This document shows, one piece after another, positions 32,654 to 41,261 of a stretch of 45,851 bases of DNA (its first letter is position 1; every line of letters begins with the position of its first letter). Made by a program: the position numbers and the translations under genes. Below the pieces are notes generated by a model that searched no databases, was not told the DNA's origin, and was given only the letters and a program-made list of their open reading frames with translations. The DNA is from Yinghuangia soli. Its GTDB lineage: Bacteria; Actinomycetota; Actinomycetes; Streptomycetales; Streptomycetaceae. The stretch lies in assembly GCF_021502675.1 (NCBI RefSeq), contig NZ_JAKFHA010000038.1, forward strand, positions 16,724-62,574. The letters run 5' to 3'.

Positions 32654-33622
32654 GTGAACCAGAGAGGCCTGACACGGGGAGACGGCCTGGTCTTCGTCTG
32701 TGTGGCTCTGATCTTCGGCATGTCGTTCGCCCCGTACTTCGAGGGCAAGCCGATCGACGGCGGGGGCCGCGGTTTCGGCTTCGGCGACGGCGACAGCGAC
32801 AGCCGCTCGTCGAGCGACGGGGACACGCTGTCCGTCAACGCCTGGGCCCAGGACCACTGGCCTCTGATGGCCGTGGTGATCCTGCTGCCGCTGCTCTCCT
32901 TCCTGCTCCTGGTCATGTACCGCTACATGATCAACGCCGACCAGCGCCCGGTCGGCGGCCTGACGCTGCGTCAGTGGGCCACGGCGCTCGGCGTGGTGGC
33001 CGCGTGGAGTGCCCTGTGGTCGCTCGGCGGCAATGTGTTCGGCAACGCCGACATCCCGCTGGAGCAGATGGGCTACGAGAGCGAGCATGCGTTCGGCGCG
33101 TTCGTCATCCTGCCGTTCACGCTGATCCTCGCGGTGCTGCTGATCATCATCGACCGGGTGCCCGGCCTCGCGTACCCGCTGTTCGTGACGCCGCCGCAGT
33201 ACCCGCAGACCGGCTACATCCCGGCGCAGCCGGGCCAGCCCGGCCCCGGCCAGCCCGGGCAGCCCGGCAACTCCGGCCTGCCCGGCTACGGGACGGGTGC
33301 GTACGCGCAGCCGAGCGTCCCGCCCGGTACCCCGGTGTCGCAGATGCCGCCGCCGGTCACCCCCGCGTCGGGCACCCCGGTGGCCGCACCCGCTGCGGCG
33401 CCCGCCCCGGCGCCGGCCGCCGAGTTCGCGCAGTTCTGGCTGGCCGTCCCCGAAGAGCGCCCGCTGCTGCCGCTGGGCGGCCTGGACAAGACGCCGGTGG
33501 CGACCCTGGTTCCGGGCAGCTGGTACCTGGCGGTCGAACCGGCCGGCGACGGGCTCGTGGTGGAGGTGGACGGGGTGCGGGGTGTGCTGTGGAACACATC
33601 CGGCATCCAGCGCGGAGAGTAA
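32654..33622 (+). CDS. Membrane protein with conserved C-terminal domain (paralog 1)
   Basis: A 322-residue protein. It has hydrophobic helices near residues 9-25, 73-95, 105-125 and 153-177. A Pro/Gln/Gly-rich linker (about 185-255) follows, then a 65-residue C-terminal domain, FWLAVPEER to SGIQ, including VEVDGVRGVLWN. The GTG start has AGAGGAG 5 nt upstream. The neighbouring gene at 33842 has the same architecture and C-terminal domain. Family not recognised; it looks like a cell-envelope protein whose last domain may be a ligand- or partner-binding module. Confidence 0.75.
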   Translation: MNQRGLTRGDGLVFVCVALIFGMSFAPYFEGKPIDGGGRGFGFGDGDSDSRSSSDGDTLSVNAWAQDHWPLMAVVILLPLLSFLLLVMYRYMINADQRPVGGLTLRQWATALGVVAAWSALWSLGGNVFGNADIPLEQMGYESEHAFGAFVILPFTLILAVLLIIIDRVPGLAYPLFVTPPQYPQTGYIPAQPGQPGPGQPGQPGNSGLPGYGTGAYAQPSVPPGTPVSQMPPPVTPASGTPVAAPAAAPAPAPAAEFAQFWLAVPEERPLLPLGGLDKTPVATLVPGSWYLAVEPAGDGLVVEVDGVRGVLWNTSGIQRGE

Positions 33623-33841
33623 TGGCGCACCGACACAAGATGAACTTTCCCTGGTAAGCCGGGTACCGCCGCGTCGCCCCCCGACCGGCGGTCCACCCGC
33701 CCCCGACCGGATCTGGCACAGTGTCCGACCGGAAGACATCAACCCCATAGGCACCGGCAGCGCGCGGGGGCGCGGTCGGCGCGGCAATTCGGGTCGCCCC
33801 CGTACCCTGGCGGCGCCCACCCCCTCGGGAGGAGACCCCTA

Positions 33842-34618
33842 GTGGACATCAGCAAGATCACCCGCGTCGATGCGGCTGCGGCCGGCATCGCGCTGCTCAC
33901 CTTCATTTTCTCGTTCTTGAAGTACTACGAAGTCGACGTGCCGGGCGGTGACTCGTGGAACGCCTGGGCCTCGGACTGGGCGCCGCTCACGTCGGCGCTC
34001 GTGCTGACCCCGATCATCGGTGCGGCCCTGTACGTCCTGGGCAGCCTGCTGCCGCACATCCAGTTCGCCGGCCTGAACCTCAAGCAGTGGGGCCTCCCGC
34101 TGTCCGCCATCGGCGCACTGAACGCCTTCTGGGTCCTCATCGGCGGCCCGGAGGGCATCGACCTGGCGGTCGGCGGCATCTTCCTCGTGCTGCTCGCGTT
34201 CCTGCTGGCCGCGGTCGTCATCACGGCCGAGTTCGTGCCCGCGCTGAAGGCCCCGCTGGGCATCGGCGGCGGCGCCGGCCGGCAGCCGCAGCAGGTCGGC
34301 GGCTACGGCCAGCCCGGCGGCGCGTACGGTGCCCCGGCGCAGCCCGGCGGTTACGGTGCGGCCCCGCAGCCGACCCCGTACGGCGGTGCCGCTCCGGCCG
34401 CTGCGCCGGCCGGCGGCGACCCGTCGTTCCAGCCGTACTGGTTCTCGGTGCCGGACCAGCGCCAGCTGGTGGACGCGAACACCAACGCGCCGACCGCGTC
34501 GCTGAACCCGGGCGTCTGGTACCTCGCGGTCGCGAACCACGGCCAGGGCATCATGGTCGAGGTCGACGGCGTCCGCGGCGTCCTGTGGAACGTCACGGGC
34601 ATCCAGAAGTCCGCCTGA
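33842..34618 (+). CDS. Membrane protein with conserved C-terminal domain (paralog 2)
   Basis: A 258-residue protein with about four hydrophobic helices (13-30, 46-70, 80-100, 104-130), then a Gly/Gln/Tyr/Pro-rich linker and a C-terminal domain YWFSVPDQR to TGIQ that aligns end to end with that of the preceding gene; WYLAV, VEVDGVRGVLWN and GIQ are identical. The GTG start follows GGAGGA 8 nt upstream. The two genes appear to be a tandem duplication. Function unknown. Confidence 0.75.
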   Translation: MDISKITRVDAAAAGIALLTFIFSFLKYYEVDVPGGDSWNAWASDWAPLTSALVLTPIIGAALYVLGSLLPHIQFAGLNLKQWGLPLSAIGALNAFWVLIGGPEGIDLAVGGIFLVLLAFLLAAVVITAEFVPALKAPLGIGGGAGRQPQQVGGYGQPGGAYGAPAQPGGYGAAPQPTPYGGAAPAAAPAGGDPSFQPYWFSVPDQRQLVDANTNAPTASLNPGVWYLAVANHGQGIMVEVDGVRGVLWNVTGIQKSA

Positions 34619-34636
34619 CGCTCCGCTGCAGCACTC

Positions 34637-34678
34637 CCGAGAGGGCGTCCACCGCGAAGGCGGTGGACGCCCTCTCGG
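34637..34678 (+). terminator. Very strong terminator-like hairpin
   Basis: A perfect 19-bp stem (CCGAGAGGGCGTCCACCGC / GCGGTGGACGCCCTCTCGG) with a GAAG tetraloop starts 19 bp after the stop of paralog 2. It has no T tract, as usual in GC-rich actinomycetes. Confidence 0.75.
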
Positions 34679-34753
34679 CGTTCCGGCGGCTGCGCGCGGT
34701 GCGGCGCGACGGCGTCCCGCGTGTGATCCGTGCGGCCCCCATGGCCAGCAAAG

Positions 34754-34767
34754 TAAAACGTGTTCTA
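34754..34767. promoter_or_regulatory. KstR-type operator of the LLM oxidoreductase gene
   Basis: TAAAACGTGTTCTA matches the KstR consensus TNNAACNNGTTNNA at every fixed position, and its right half GTTCTA is perfect. It lies 63 bp upstream of the ATG at 34830. Confidence 0.8.
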
Positions 34768-34829
34768 CAGTGCCAGGCGGAAGCTGACGTCCTGTCAAGG
34801 ACGGTCCCCCGGCCTCGAGGAGAAACGCG

Positions 34830-35846
34830 ATGCGGCTCGGTCTGACGTTCGGATACTGGGGCCGCGGCCCTTCGGCCGGGTTCGTCGAACTCGCCCAGGA
34901 GGCCGAGCGCCTCGGCTTCGACTCGGTGTGGACCGCGGAGTCCTGGGGCTCGGACGCGTTCACCCCGCTCACCTGGATCGCCGCGAACACCTCGCGCATC
35001 AACCTGGGCACCGCGGTCACCCAGATGACCGCGCGCACGCCCACCGCGACCGCGATGCACGCGCTGACCCTGGACCACCTGTCCGGCGGCCGCATGCTGC
35101 TCGGCCTGGGCCTGTCCGGCCCGCAGGTCGTGGAGGGCTGGTACGGGCGGCCGTTCCCGAAGAGCCCGCTGACCTTCACCCGCGAGTACGTCGACGTCAT
35201 CCGGCAGGTCCTGCGCCGCGAGGGCCCGGTCGCGCTGGAGGGCCGCTACGCGCAGCACCCCTACCGCGGCGAGGACGGCACCGGGCTCGGCAAGCCGCTC
35301 AAGCCCATCACCCACCCGCTGCGCGCCGACCTGCCGGTCTTCCTGGGCGCCGAAGGCCCCAAGAACGTGCACCTGACCACCCAGGTCGCGGACGGCTGGC
35401 TGCCGCTGCACTGGTCGCCGTTCAACCCCGCGGTGTACGCCGAGTCGCTGCGCGACAAGCCCGAGGGCTTCCGGATCGCCCCGATGGTGCAGGTCGCGAT
35501 GGGCGACGACGTCGAGCAGGCGATGTTCCCGATCAAGGCCGCGATGGGCTTCTACGTCGGCGGCATGGGCGCGAAGTCCAAGAACTTCCACGCCGACCTG
35601 ATGCGGCGCTTCGGCTACGCCGAGGCCGCGGACCGCATCCAGGACCTGTTCTTCGAGGGCAAGCGCGACGAGGCGATCGCCGCGGTGCCGAGCGAGTTCG
35701 TCGACGAGATCGCGCTGGTCGGCCCGGCGGACCGGATCCGCGAGCGCTTCCAGGCCTGGAAGGACGACGAGCACGTCACCGACATGATCGTGACGACCCG
35801 CGACCTGACGGCGCTGAAGCTGCTCGCCGACCTCGCGAACGACTGA
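34830..35846 (+). CDS. F420-dependent LLM-class oxidoreductase (Rv3520c-like)
   Basis: A 338-residue luciferase-like monooxygenase-family enzyme that likely uses cofactor F420. The N terminus MRLGLTFGYWG, the segment DSVWTAESWGSDAFTPL, and GLSGPQVVEGWYGRPFPK then KPLKPITHPLRADLPV match my memory of Rv3520c, a KstR-controlled protein of unknown exact reaction in steroid catabolism. CGAGGAG lies 7 nt before the ATG. The single operator 63 bp upstream indicates direct KstR control. It forms a single-gene unit ended by the hairpin at 35865. The reaction remains unknown. Confidence 0.9.
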   Translation: MRLGLTFGYWGRGPSAGFVELAQEAERLGFDSVWTAESWGSDAFTPLTWIAANTSRINLGTAVTQMTARTPTATAMHALTLDHLSGGRMLLGLGLSGPQVVEGWYGRPFPKSPLTFTREYVDVIRQVLRREGPVALEGRYAQHPYRGEDGTGLGKPLKPITHPLRADLPVFLGAEGPKNVHLTTQVADGWLPLHWSPFNPAVYAESLRDKPEGFRIAPMVQVAMGDDVEQAMFPIKAAMGFYVGGMGAKSKNFHADLMRRFGYAEAADRIQDLFFEGKRDEAIAAVPSEFVDEIALVGPADRIRERFQAWKDDEHVTDMIVTTRDLTALKLLADLAND

Positions 35847-35864
35847 GCCGGCCGCTGCGGTTTC

Positions 35865-35911
35865 CCGAGGGCCCGCCCACCCGCCGAACGGCGGGAGGGG
35901 CGGGCCCTCGG
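35865..35911. terminator. Bidirectional terminator between LLM gene and MDMPI gene
   Basis: A long inverted repeat with arms CCGAGGGCCCGCCC and GGGCGGGCCCTCGG, extended by CCCGCCG / CGGCGGG around an AA loop, with a small internal bulge. It lies between two convergent genes. Confidence 0.7.
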
Positions 35912-36025
35912 CACATCTGCGGCACCGTGCGCCCCGGACACCAGGGACACGTCCAGGGGCGACCGGCGGGCGGCTCCGCCCACTCGGCTGCACGTCCTGC
36001 TCGGCTGCTCGTTCTGCTCGTCCCG

Positions 36026-36808
36026 CTAAAGCGCGCTGGCGGCCAGCCACTTGTCCAATACGGCGCGGTCGCCGAAGAGTTCGACCGCGCCCGCGGCCAG
36101 CGCAGCGCCCGCATCCCGGCGCCGGGTCATCACCAGCAACACGTCCGCCGCCGGGCCGCGCAGTGCCGCGTCGCCCTTGGCGTGGCCGCGCTCCCAGCGG
36201 TAGCCCTCCGGGGCGAGCGTGACCGTCCACTCCCCGGGCACGTCGCCGCCCGAGGTGTGGACGTGCAGCGTCTCGCCGCCGCCCGGCGCGACCGTGCGCC
36301 CGGCCACCCCGGGGAGGATGGTGAGCAGCTCGTCGATGCCGTCCACCGCGGTCTCCGGAGCGATCTCGGGAGCGATTCCGAGGGCGATTTCGGTGTCCAG
36401 CCGGTGCACCATCGTCTCGTGCAGCATGCGGCGGCCCCAGAAGCGGGCGTGCGGCACCGGCCCGAACGTCCAGGCGGGCGCGTCGGGTCCGGCCTCGCGC
36501 AGGAAGTCCGCGGAGCGGCGCGCGCCGGCCGCCAGCCATTCCGGCAGCCCGGCCGGGTCCGCGGGCAGCCCCAGGTCGAGCGAACGCGGCGCCACCGGGC
36601 CGCCGTCCGGCCCGGCCTTCACGTTCGCCGCCGACCAGGCGTGCGCGATCCCGAGGTGCTTGGCCAGCTTGGCCAGCGTCCATTCAGGGCACGTCGGCAC
36701 CGGTGTCCCGAGGTCGGCCCCCGCCAGGAGCGCCGCGATCCGGTCCGCCTCGGCGACGAACAGCTCGCAGTACTCGTCGTGCGTCCACCTGTAGTCCGGC
36801 TCTGCCAT
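36026..36808 (-). CDS. MDMPI/DinB-fold protein (maleylpyruvate isomerase-type N-domain)
   Basis: A 260-residue protein of the TIGR03083-like family with the mycothiol-dependent maleylpyruvate isomerase N-terminal fold. Expected metal-binding His residues lie in KHLGIAHAW and HETMVHRLDTE. The C-terminal half resembles the DUF of this family (GEWTVTLAPEGYRWERG). The start at 36808 has GGGGGAAGG 6 nt upstream. These proteins are probably mycothiol-dependent enzymes or metal-binding proteins; the substrate is unknown. It is convergent with the LLM gene and follows no operon partner downstream. Confidence 0.78.
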   Translation of the reverse strand: MAEPDYRWTHDEYCELFVAEADRIAALLAGADLGTPVPTCPEWTLAKLAKHLGIAHAWSAANVKAGPDGGPVAPRSLDLGLPADPAGLPEWLAAGARRSADFLREAGPDAPAWTFGPVPHARFWGRRMLHETMVHRLDTEIALGIAPEIAPETAVDGIDELLTILPGVAGRTVAPGGGETLHVHTSGGDVPGEWTVTLAPEGYRWERGHAKGDAALRGPAADVLLVMTRRRDAGAALAAGAVELFGDRAVLDKWLAASAL

Positions 36809-36987
36809 GGCCTTCCCCCGTCCCGGGTGCTGCCTGCGATTGCGTCGTCCGCATTCGACCCCATGCGGCGTGCGGCCGCCAGTCGGACGCGCCGCAATGT
36901 GCCGCCCCACACGCTCGGACGGGGCCGCACGCACCGGCGGGCGGGCCCGAAAACCGGGACCGCCCGCCGCCGTTCTTCCCGCACTGC

Positions 36988-38124
36988 TCAGCCGCGGGGC
37001 TCCACGCACAGGTCGGAGCCGCAGCGGACGTCGGAGGGGGCCATGCCGACCGGCAGGCCGGTCTCCGCGTAGCCGCTCTCGCCGCCGAAGACCGTGGTGG
37101 TGGCCGGCTCGCCGCCGAGCACCGCGGTGGCCAGGATCATCGCGCCCGCGGTCCACGCGGTGCGCTCCTCGGGCCAGATCGCGTCGTCCTCGAAGACGTA
37201 GCCGGTCCAGTAGAGGCCGTCATCGTGGCGCAGCCGCTGCACCCACGAGACGATCTCGACGGCCCGGTCGCTCTGCCCCAGCGCCCACAGGGCGATGGCG
37301 AGTTCGCAGCTCTCCGCACCGGTCACCCAGGGGCGGTCCGAGACGCAGCGGGCGCCGAGCCCCGGGACGACGAAGGTGTCCCAGTGGTCGGCGATGCGCT
37401 GCTCGGCGGCCTCGCCGCGGAGCGCGGTGCCGAGTATCGGGTAGTACCAGTCCATCGAGTAGCGGTTCTTGTCGAGGAACCGCTCGGGGTGCGACACGAC
37501 AGCGTGGCCGAGGCGGCCGGTGGCGAGCTCCCAGTCCGGCTGCGGTTCGCCGAGGTGGTCGGCGACCGCGAGGGCGCAGCGCAGCGCCTGGTACATGCTG
37601 GACGAGCCGGTGAGCAGCGCGTCGGGGACCGCGGTGCCGTCCGCCTCGCGCTTCCAGCGGATCTCGCCGCCGGGCGCCTGCAGGTCGAGGATGAACTGCG
37701 TGGCGCTCTTCAGGTGCGGCCACATGCGGACGAGGAACTCCTCGTCGCCGGTGAGCAGATGGTGGTGCCAGAGGCCGACCGCGAGGTACGCGGTGAAGTT
37801 GGCCTCCTTGTTGTGGTCGGTGACCTTGCCGTCGACGTACGCGGCGTACCAGGACCCGTCCGGGTTCTGCCGGGACGCCAGCCAGCGGTAGGCGCGTTCG
37901 GCCAGGTCGTGGCGGCCGGCGAGGTCGAGGGCCATGGCGGCTTCGGTGTGGTCCCAGGGGTCCAGGTGCCCGCCGACGAACCACGGGATCGACCCGTCCG
38001 GACGCTGGATCGAGGCGATGCCGTCGATCGTCCGGGCGATCTGATCGACCGTCAGGACCCCGTCCAGTGCCAGGAGTTCGAGCGACTCCCGACCTGTGCC
38101 CCCGTGGGCCCCAAGGCGCGTCAT
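36988..38124 (-). CDS. Prenyltransferase/cyclase-like alpha-alpha barrel protein
   Basis: A 378-residue protein with repeated helical hairpins containing Q-x-PDGSIPWF, RQNPDGSWYAAYVDG, SMDWYYPILG and WVTGAESCELAIALW. This pattern fits the alpha/alpha-toroid family that includes squalene-hopene cyclases, prenyltransferase repeats and some glycosidases. No clear DXDD cyclase motif was seen, so terpenoid chemistry is unproven. The ATG overlaps the TGA of the methyltransferase (ATGA), so both are translationally coupled. It is the last gene of the GT-methyltransferase-barrel operon. Confidence 0.7.
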   Translation of the reverse strand: MTRLGAHGGTGRESLELLALDGVLTVDQIARTIDGIASIQRPDGSIPWFVGGHLDPWDHTEAAMALDLAGRHDLAERAYRWLASRQNPDGSWYAAYVDGKVTDHNKEANFTAYLAVGLWHHHLLTGDEEFLVRMWPHLKSATQFILDLQAPGGEIRWKREADGTAVPDALLTGSSSMYQALRCALAVADHLGEPQPDWELATGRLGHAVVSHPERFLDKNRYSMDWYYPILGTALRGEAAEQRIADHWDTFVVPGLGARCVSDRPWVTGAESCELAIALWALGQSDRAVEIVSWVQRLRHDDGLYWTGYVFEDDAIWPEERTAWTAGAMILATAVLGGEPATTTVFGGESGYAETGLPVGMAPSDVRCGSDLCVEPRG

Positions 38125-38855
38125 GCCGCAGCCCCGGCGGTCTCGCGGGGCTTGGTCGCGTACACCACGAAGCTCTTGCCGATCAGCGGGTTGAGCGCCT
38201 TCTCGGCCCAGCGCGTGGTGCGCGGCGCCTTCATGATGTCCCAGACCAGGAGCTTGTGGTACATGCGCACCGGCAGCGCCTTGTCGTTGTCGACGCCGAC
38301 CGCGCACTTGATCCACCAGTACGGCGAGTGCAGCGCGTGCGTGAAGTGGTCCGCGTACGGCTCGAATCCGGCCGCCTCGACGCGCTCCACGAGCTCGTGG
38401 CCCTTGTAGATGCGGATGTGCCCGCCCTCGACCTCGTGGTACGCGTCGGACAGCGCCCAGCACACCTTCTCGGGCCCGTAGCGCGGCACCGTCATGGCGG
38501 CCAGGCCGCCCGGCTTGAGCACCCGGAAGATCTCGGCGAGCACGCCCTTGTCGTCCGGGATGTGCTCCAGCACCTCGGAGATGATCACCTTGTCGAAGCT
38601 GGCGTCCTCGAACGGCAGCGCGAGCGCATCGCCGACCAGCGCGGTCGCGGTGGCACCGGCCGGCACCTCGCCGCCCTCGGCCATCGCCGCGAACATCGCA
38701 CCGACCTCGGCGATGTCCTTCTCGCTGCGGTCCAGCGCGACCACGTGCGCACCGCGCCGCAGGGCCTCGAACGAGTGACGGCCGCCGCCGGCGCCCAGGT
38801 CGAGGACCCGGTCTCCCGGCGCCAGCGGGAAGCGTGAGAAATCCACGGTGAGCAA
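38121..38855 (-). CDS. Class I SAM-dependent methyltransferase
   Basis: A 244-residue methyltransferase of the UbiE/Methyltransf_11 type. SAM motif I DLGAGGGRHSFEALRRG, the acidic HVVALDRSE, motif DKVIISEVLEHIPDD, and post-motif LKPGGLAAMTVPR are all present. The start is a TTG with GGAG 8 nt upstream. The C-terminal part (HALHSPYWWIKCAVGVDNDK) is specific and does not match a pathway I know. It sits 136 bp after the glycosyltransferase gene and overlaps the barrel protein gene by 4 bp, so it is in the same operon; substrate unknown. Confidence 0.82.
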   Translation of the reverse strand: MLTVDFSRFPLAPGDRVLDLGAGGGRHSFEALRRGAHVVALDRSEKDIAEVGAMFAAMAEGGEVPAGATATALVGDALALPFEDASFDKVIISEVLEHIPDDKGVLAEIFRVLKPGGLAAMTVPRYGPEKVCWALSDAYHEVEGGHIRIYKGHELVERVEAAGFEPYADHFTHALHSPYWWIKCAVGVDNDKALPVRMYHKLLVWDIMKAPRTTRWAEKALNPLIGKSFVVYATKPRETAGAAA

Positions 38856-38991
38856 GTCGGCGGCTCCGTCTCCTGTGCGGTACTGCGATGCGAAACACGG
38901 TGCGAAACGCGGTGCGGAAAGCTGGTCGGTGCGGCGGTTCCGGCGCGCGGCCCGGGGTGCGGGCCGCGGGCCCGTGCGGGGCGCCGCCGGG

Positions 38992-40305
38992 TCAGCCGGC
39001 GTGCATCGCCGCCCGGTAGCGCTCGGCGGTCTGCACCGCCGCGTTGCGCCACGTGAAGCGTTCGAGCACCCGGGCGCGGCCGTTCCGGGCGAGTCTGCCG
39101 CGCAGGGCGGGCTCGTCGAGCAGCCGTCCGATGGCCTTGCGCAGCGCCTCGGCGTCGCCGGGCGGCACCGCGAGGCAGGTCTCCCCGTCCGGGCCGGCCA
39201 CCTCGGGTATGGCCCCGCCGGTGCTGGCCACCAGCGCGGTGCCGCAGGCCATGGCCTCGGCGGCGGGCAGCGAGAAACCCTCGTAGAGCGAGGGGACGCA
39301 GGCCACTTCGGCGCTGCGGATCAGGTCGACGAGCTCGGCGTCGGTGAGGTCGCTGACGAAGCGGACCGCACCGGCCAGGCCGAGCCGGTCGATGGCCTTC
39401 ATGACCGGCCCGTCGGGGCGCGGCCTGCCGACCACCACGAGTTCGGCGTCCCGCTCGGTGCGCAGCTTGGCGAGCGCCTCGACCAGGAAGATCAGGCCCT
39501 TGAGCGGGACGTCGGCGCTGGCCGTGGTGACGATCCGGCCGGGCACCTTGGCGATCGCGTCGCTCGGCGAGAACAGGTCGGTGTCGGCGCCCACCGGGAT
39601 GACGCTGATGCGGTCCGGGGCGACGCCGAGGTGCTCGATGATCTCGGCCTTCGAGGAGCCGGAGACGGTGACCACCTCGGGGAGGCGGGCCGAGACGCGC
39701 TTCTGCATGGTGGTGAAGCCGTACCAGCGGCGCAGCGTGAGCTTGCGGCGCAGCGTGGCGGCCTCGGCGATCTCCAGGGCCCGGTCCACGGTGATCGGGT
39801 GGTGGATCGTGGTGACCAGCGGGAAGCCCATGCGGGGCAGCGCGAGCTGGCCGTAGCCCAGGGTCTGGTTGTCGTGCACGACGTCGAACTCGGCGCGGCG
39901 GGCCTTGAGGTGCCGGGCGGCGCGCAGCGAGAACGTGAGGGGCTCGGGGAAGCCGGCGGTCAGCATGCCGCCGACCTCCAGCACGTCGATCCAGTCGCGG
40001 TACTCGCGCGGCCGGGGCAGCCGGAAGGGGTCCGGGTCGCGGTACAGGTCGAGGCTGGGAAGCTTGGTGAGCTTCACCGGGTTGCCGGGGACGTCGTCGA
40101 CGACCGCGTAGGGCGGTCCGGTGATGACCTCGACGTGGTGGCCGAGCCGGGCAAGTTCACGCGACAGATGCCGGACGTACACGCCCTGGCCGCCGCAGAA
40201 CGGGTCCCCGCGGTACGCCAGGAGGGCGATTCTGAGCGGCCGATCCGCAGAGGAAGGCGCGGCGGAGGCGCCGATTTCTGCGGCCTCCTCGGTCTTCCGT
40301 ATCAC
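38992..40305 (-). CDS. GT4-family glycosyltransferase
   Basis: A 437-residue GT-B glycosyltransferase. The N-domain begins with RIALLAYRGDPFCGGQGVY (acceptor/nucleotide-sugar loop), and the C-domain has the GT4 nucleotide-sugar signature EGFSLPAAEAMACGTALV with the E-x7-E pair. Neither donor nor acceptor can be read from the sequence. The GTG at 40305 is supported by AAGGGGG 7 nt upstream; the frame continues but without a site. It begins the operon with the methyltransferase and barrel protein. The sole operator-like site between it and kstR lies 49 bp upstream, the same spacing as at the steroid genes. Confidence 0.85.
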   Translation of the reverse strand: MIRKTEEAAEIGASAAPSSADRPLRIALLAYRGDPFCGGQGVYVRHLSRELARLGHHVEVITGPPYAVVDDVPGNPVKLTKLPSLDLYRDPDPFRLPRPREYRDWIDVLEVGGMLTAGFPEPLTFSLRAARHLKARRAEFDVVHDNQTLGYGQLALPRMGFPLVTTIHHPITVDRALEIAEAATLRRKLTLRRWYGFTTMQKRVSARLPEVVTVSGSSKAEIIEHLGVAPDRISVIPVGADTDLFSPSDAIAKVPGRIVTTASADVPLKGLIFLVEALAKLRTERDAELVVVGRPRPDGPVMKAIDRLGLAGAVRFVSDLTDAELVDLIRSAEVACVPSLYEGFSLPAAEAMACGTALVASTGGAIPEVAGPDGETCLAVPPGDAEALRKAIGRLLDEPALRGRLARNGRARVLERFTWRNAAVQTAERYRAAMHAG

Positions 40306-40353
40306 GAATGGCCCCCTTCGACGCTCTTGGCGGAGCATAGTAGTCGCGTAATC

Positions 40354-40367
40354 TAGAACGAGTTTCA
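40354..40367. promoter_or_regulatory. KstR-type operator between the GT operon and kstR
   Basis: TAGAACGAGTTTCA fits the consensus at all fixed positions. It lies 49 bp upstream of the glycosyltransferase start and 113 bp upstream of the annotated kstR start, so it could control both divergent units. Confidence 0.78.
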
Positions 40368-40479
40368 ATATTGGCCCGTCGGAGACTGCAAGATACCGCC
40401 GGGCACCGGTCACACAGGCCCCCGCGTGACCCGTAACACACACCGGGGCCGTATCTGAAGTGCAGTCAGGTGAACTCCA

Positions 40480-41163
40480 GTGTCCGGCATGCCCAGGACG
40501 ACGACAGACGGGCGGATGATGACGACGTACACCAAGGGCGCCGGCGCGCCTCTCACGGAGCGCCAGGAGGCCCGCAGACGCAGGATCCTGCGGGCCACGA
40601 CCCGGCTCGCCGCGCAGGGCGGCTACGACGCCGTCCAGATGCGCGAGGTGGCCGAGATGTCCGAAGTGGCGCTCGGCACGCTGTACCGCTACTTCCCGTC
40701 CAAGGTGCACCTGCTGGTCGCGACCATGTACGACCAGCTGGAGCAGCTGGGCGGGCAGCTGCGCCGCAAGCCCAACAAGGGCCTGCCGCCGCGCGACCGG
40801 GTCGTGGACACGCTGCTGCGCGCGTTCCGCGGCATGCAGCGCGAGCCGCACCTGACCGAGGCCATGATGCGGGCCCTGCAGTTCGCGGACCGCTCGGTCT
40901 CGGCCGAGGTGGACGGGGTCAGCCGGATCACCACGCAGATGATCTACGAGGCCATCCACGAGGACCTGACGGTCGAGCCCGGCCCGGCCGAGCTCGCGGT
41001 GATCCGGGTGATCACGCACACCTGGCACTCGTCCCTGATCTCGTGGCTGAACGGCCGCGCCTCGATCGCCCAGGTGCGCCTGGACATCGAGACGGTCGCC
41101 CGGCTGATCCCCGAGGAGCCGGGCTCTGCGGACGAAGCAGGCGAAACGCAACATTCCGCATGA
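40480..41163 (+). CDS. kstR: KstR-like TetR repressor of steroid catabolism
   Basis: A 227-residue TetR-family regulator (shorter if an internal ATG at 40489 or 40519/40522 is used; start uncertain, GTG at 40480 has AGGTGA upstream). The helix-turn-helix region reads GGYDAVQMREVAEM and then VALGTLYRYFPSKVHLLVA, which is almost the same as I recall in M. tuberculosis KstR (Rv3574). The ligand domain also keeps MQREPHLTEAMMRALQFAD and SAEVD. KstR is released from DNA by steroid-CoA intermediates. The matching operators at four sites in this window support that it acts here. It is followed by a strong terminator. Confidence 0.92.
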   Translation: MSGMPRTTTDGRMMTTYTKGAGAPLTERQEARRRRILRATTRLAAQGGYDAVQMREVAEMSEVALGTLYRYFPSKVHLLVATMYDQLEQLGGQLRRKPNKGLPPRDRVVDTLLRAFRGMQREPHLTEAMMRALQFADRSVSAEVDGVSRITTQMIYEAIHEDLTVEPGPAELAVIRVITHTWHSSLISWLNGRASIAQVRLDIETVARLIPEEPGSADEAGETQHSA

Positions 41164-41183
41164 CACGTGTCGAATCGGCTGCG

Positions 41184-41236
41184 CGCCGAGGGGCGGAACG
41201 CCGGGCCTGAGGCCCGCGGCGGTCCGCCCCTCGGCG
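41184..41236. terminator. Bidirectional terminator between kstR and the ferredoxin gene
   Basis: A perfect 14-bp outer stem (CGCCGAGGGGCGGA / TCCGCCCCTCGGCG) encloses a second internal GGGCC/GGCCC hairpin and is followed by TTTG on the + strand. The two genes converge here. Confidence 0.7.
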
Positions 41237-41261
41237 TTTGCGGCCGGTCCGGCCGGCCCGG

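Noticed and set aside
36988-40305. Terpene or secondary-metabolite biosynthetic cluster
   Set aside because: There is no terpene synthase with DDXXD or DXDD, no PKS/NRPS and no core enzyme; the triad alone is too little to call a cluster.
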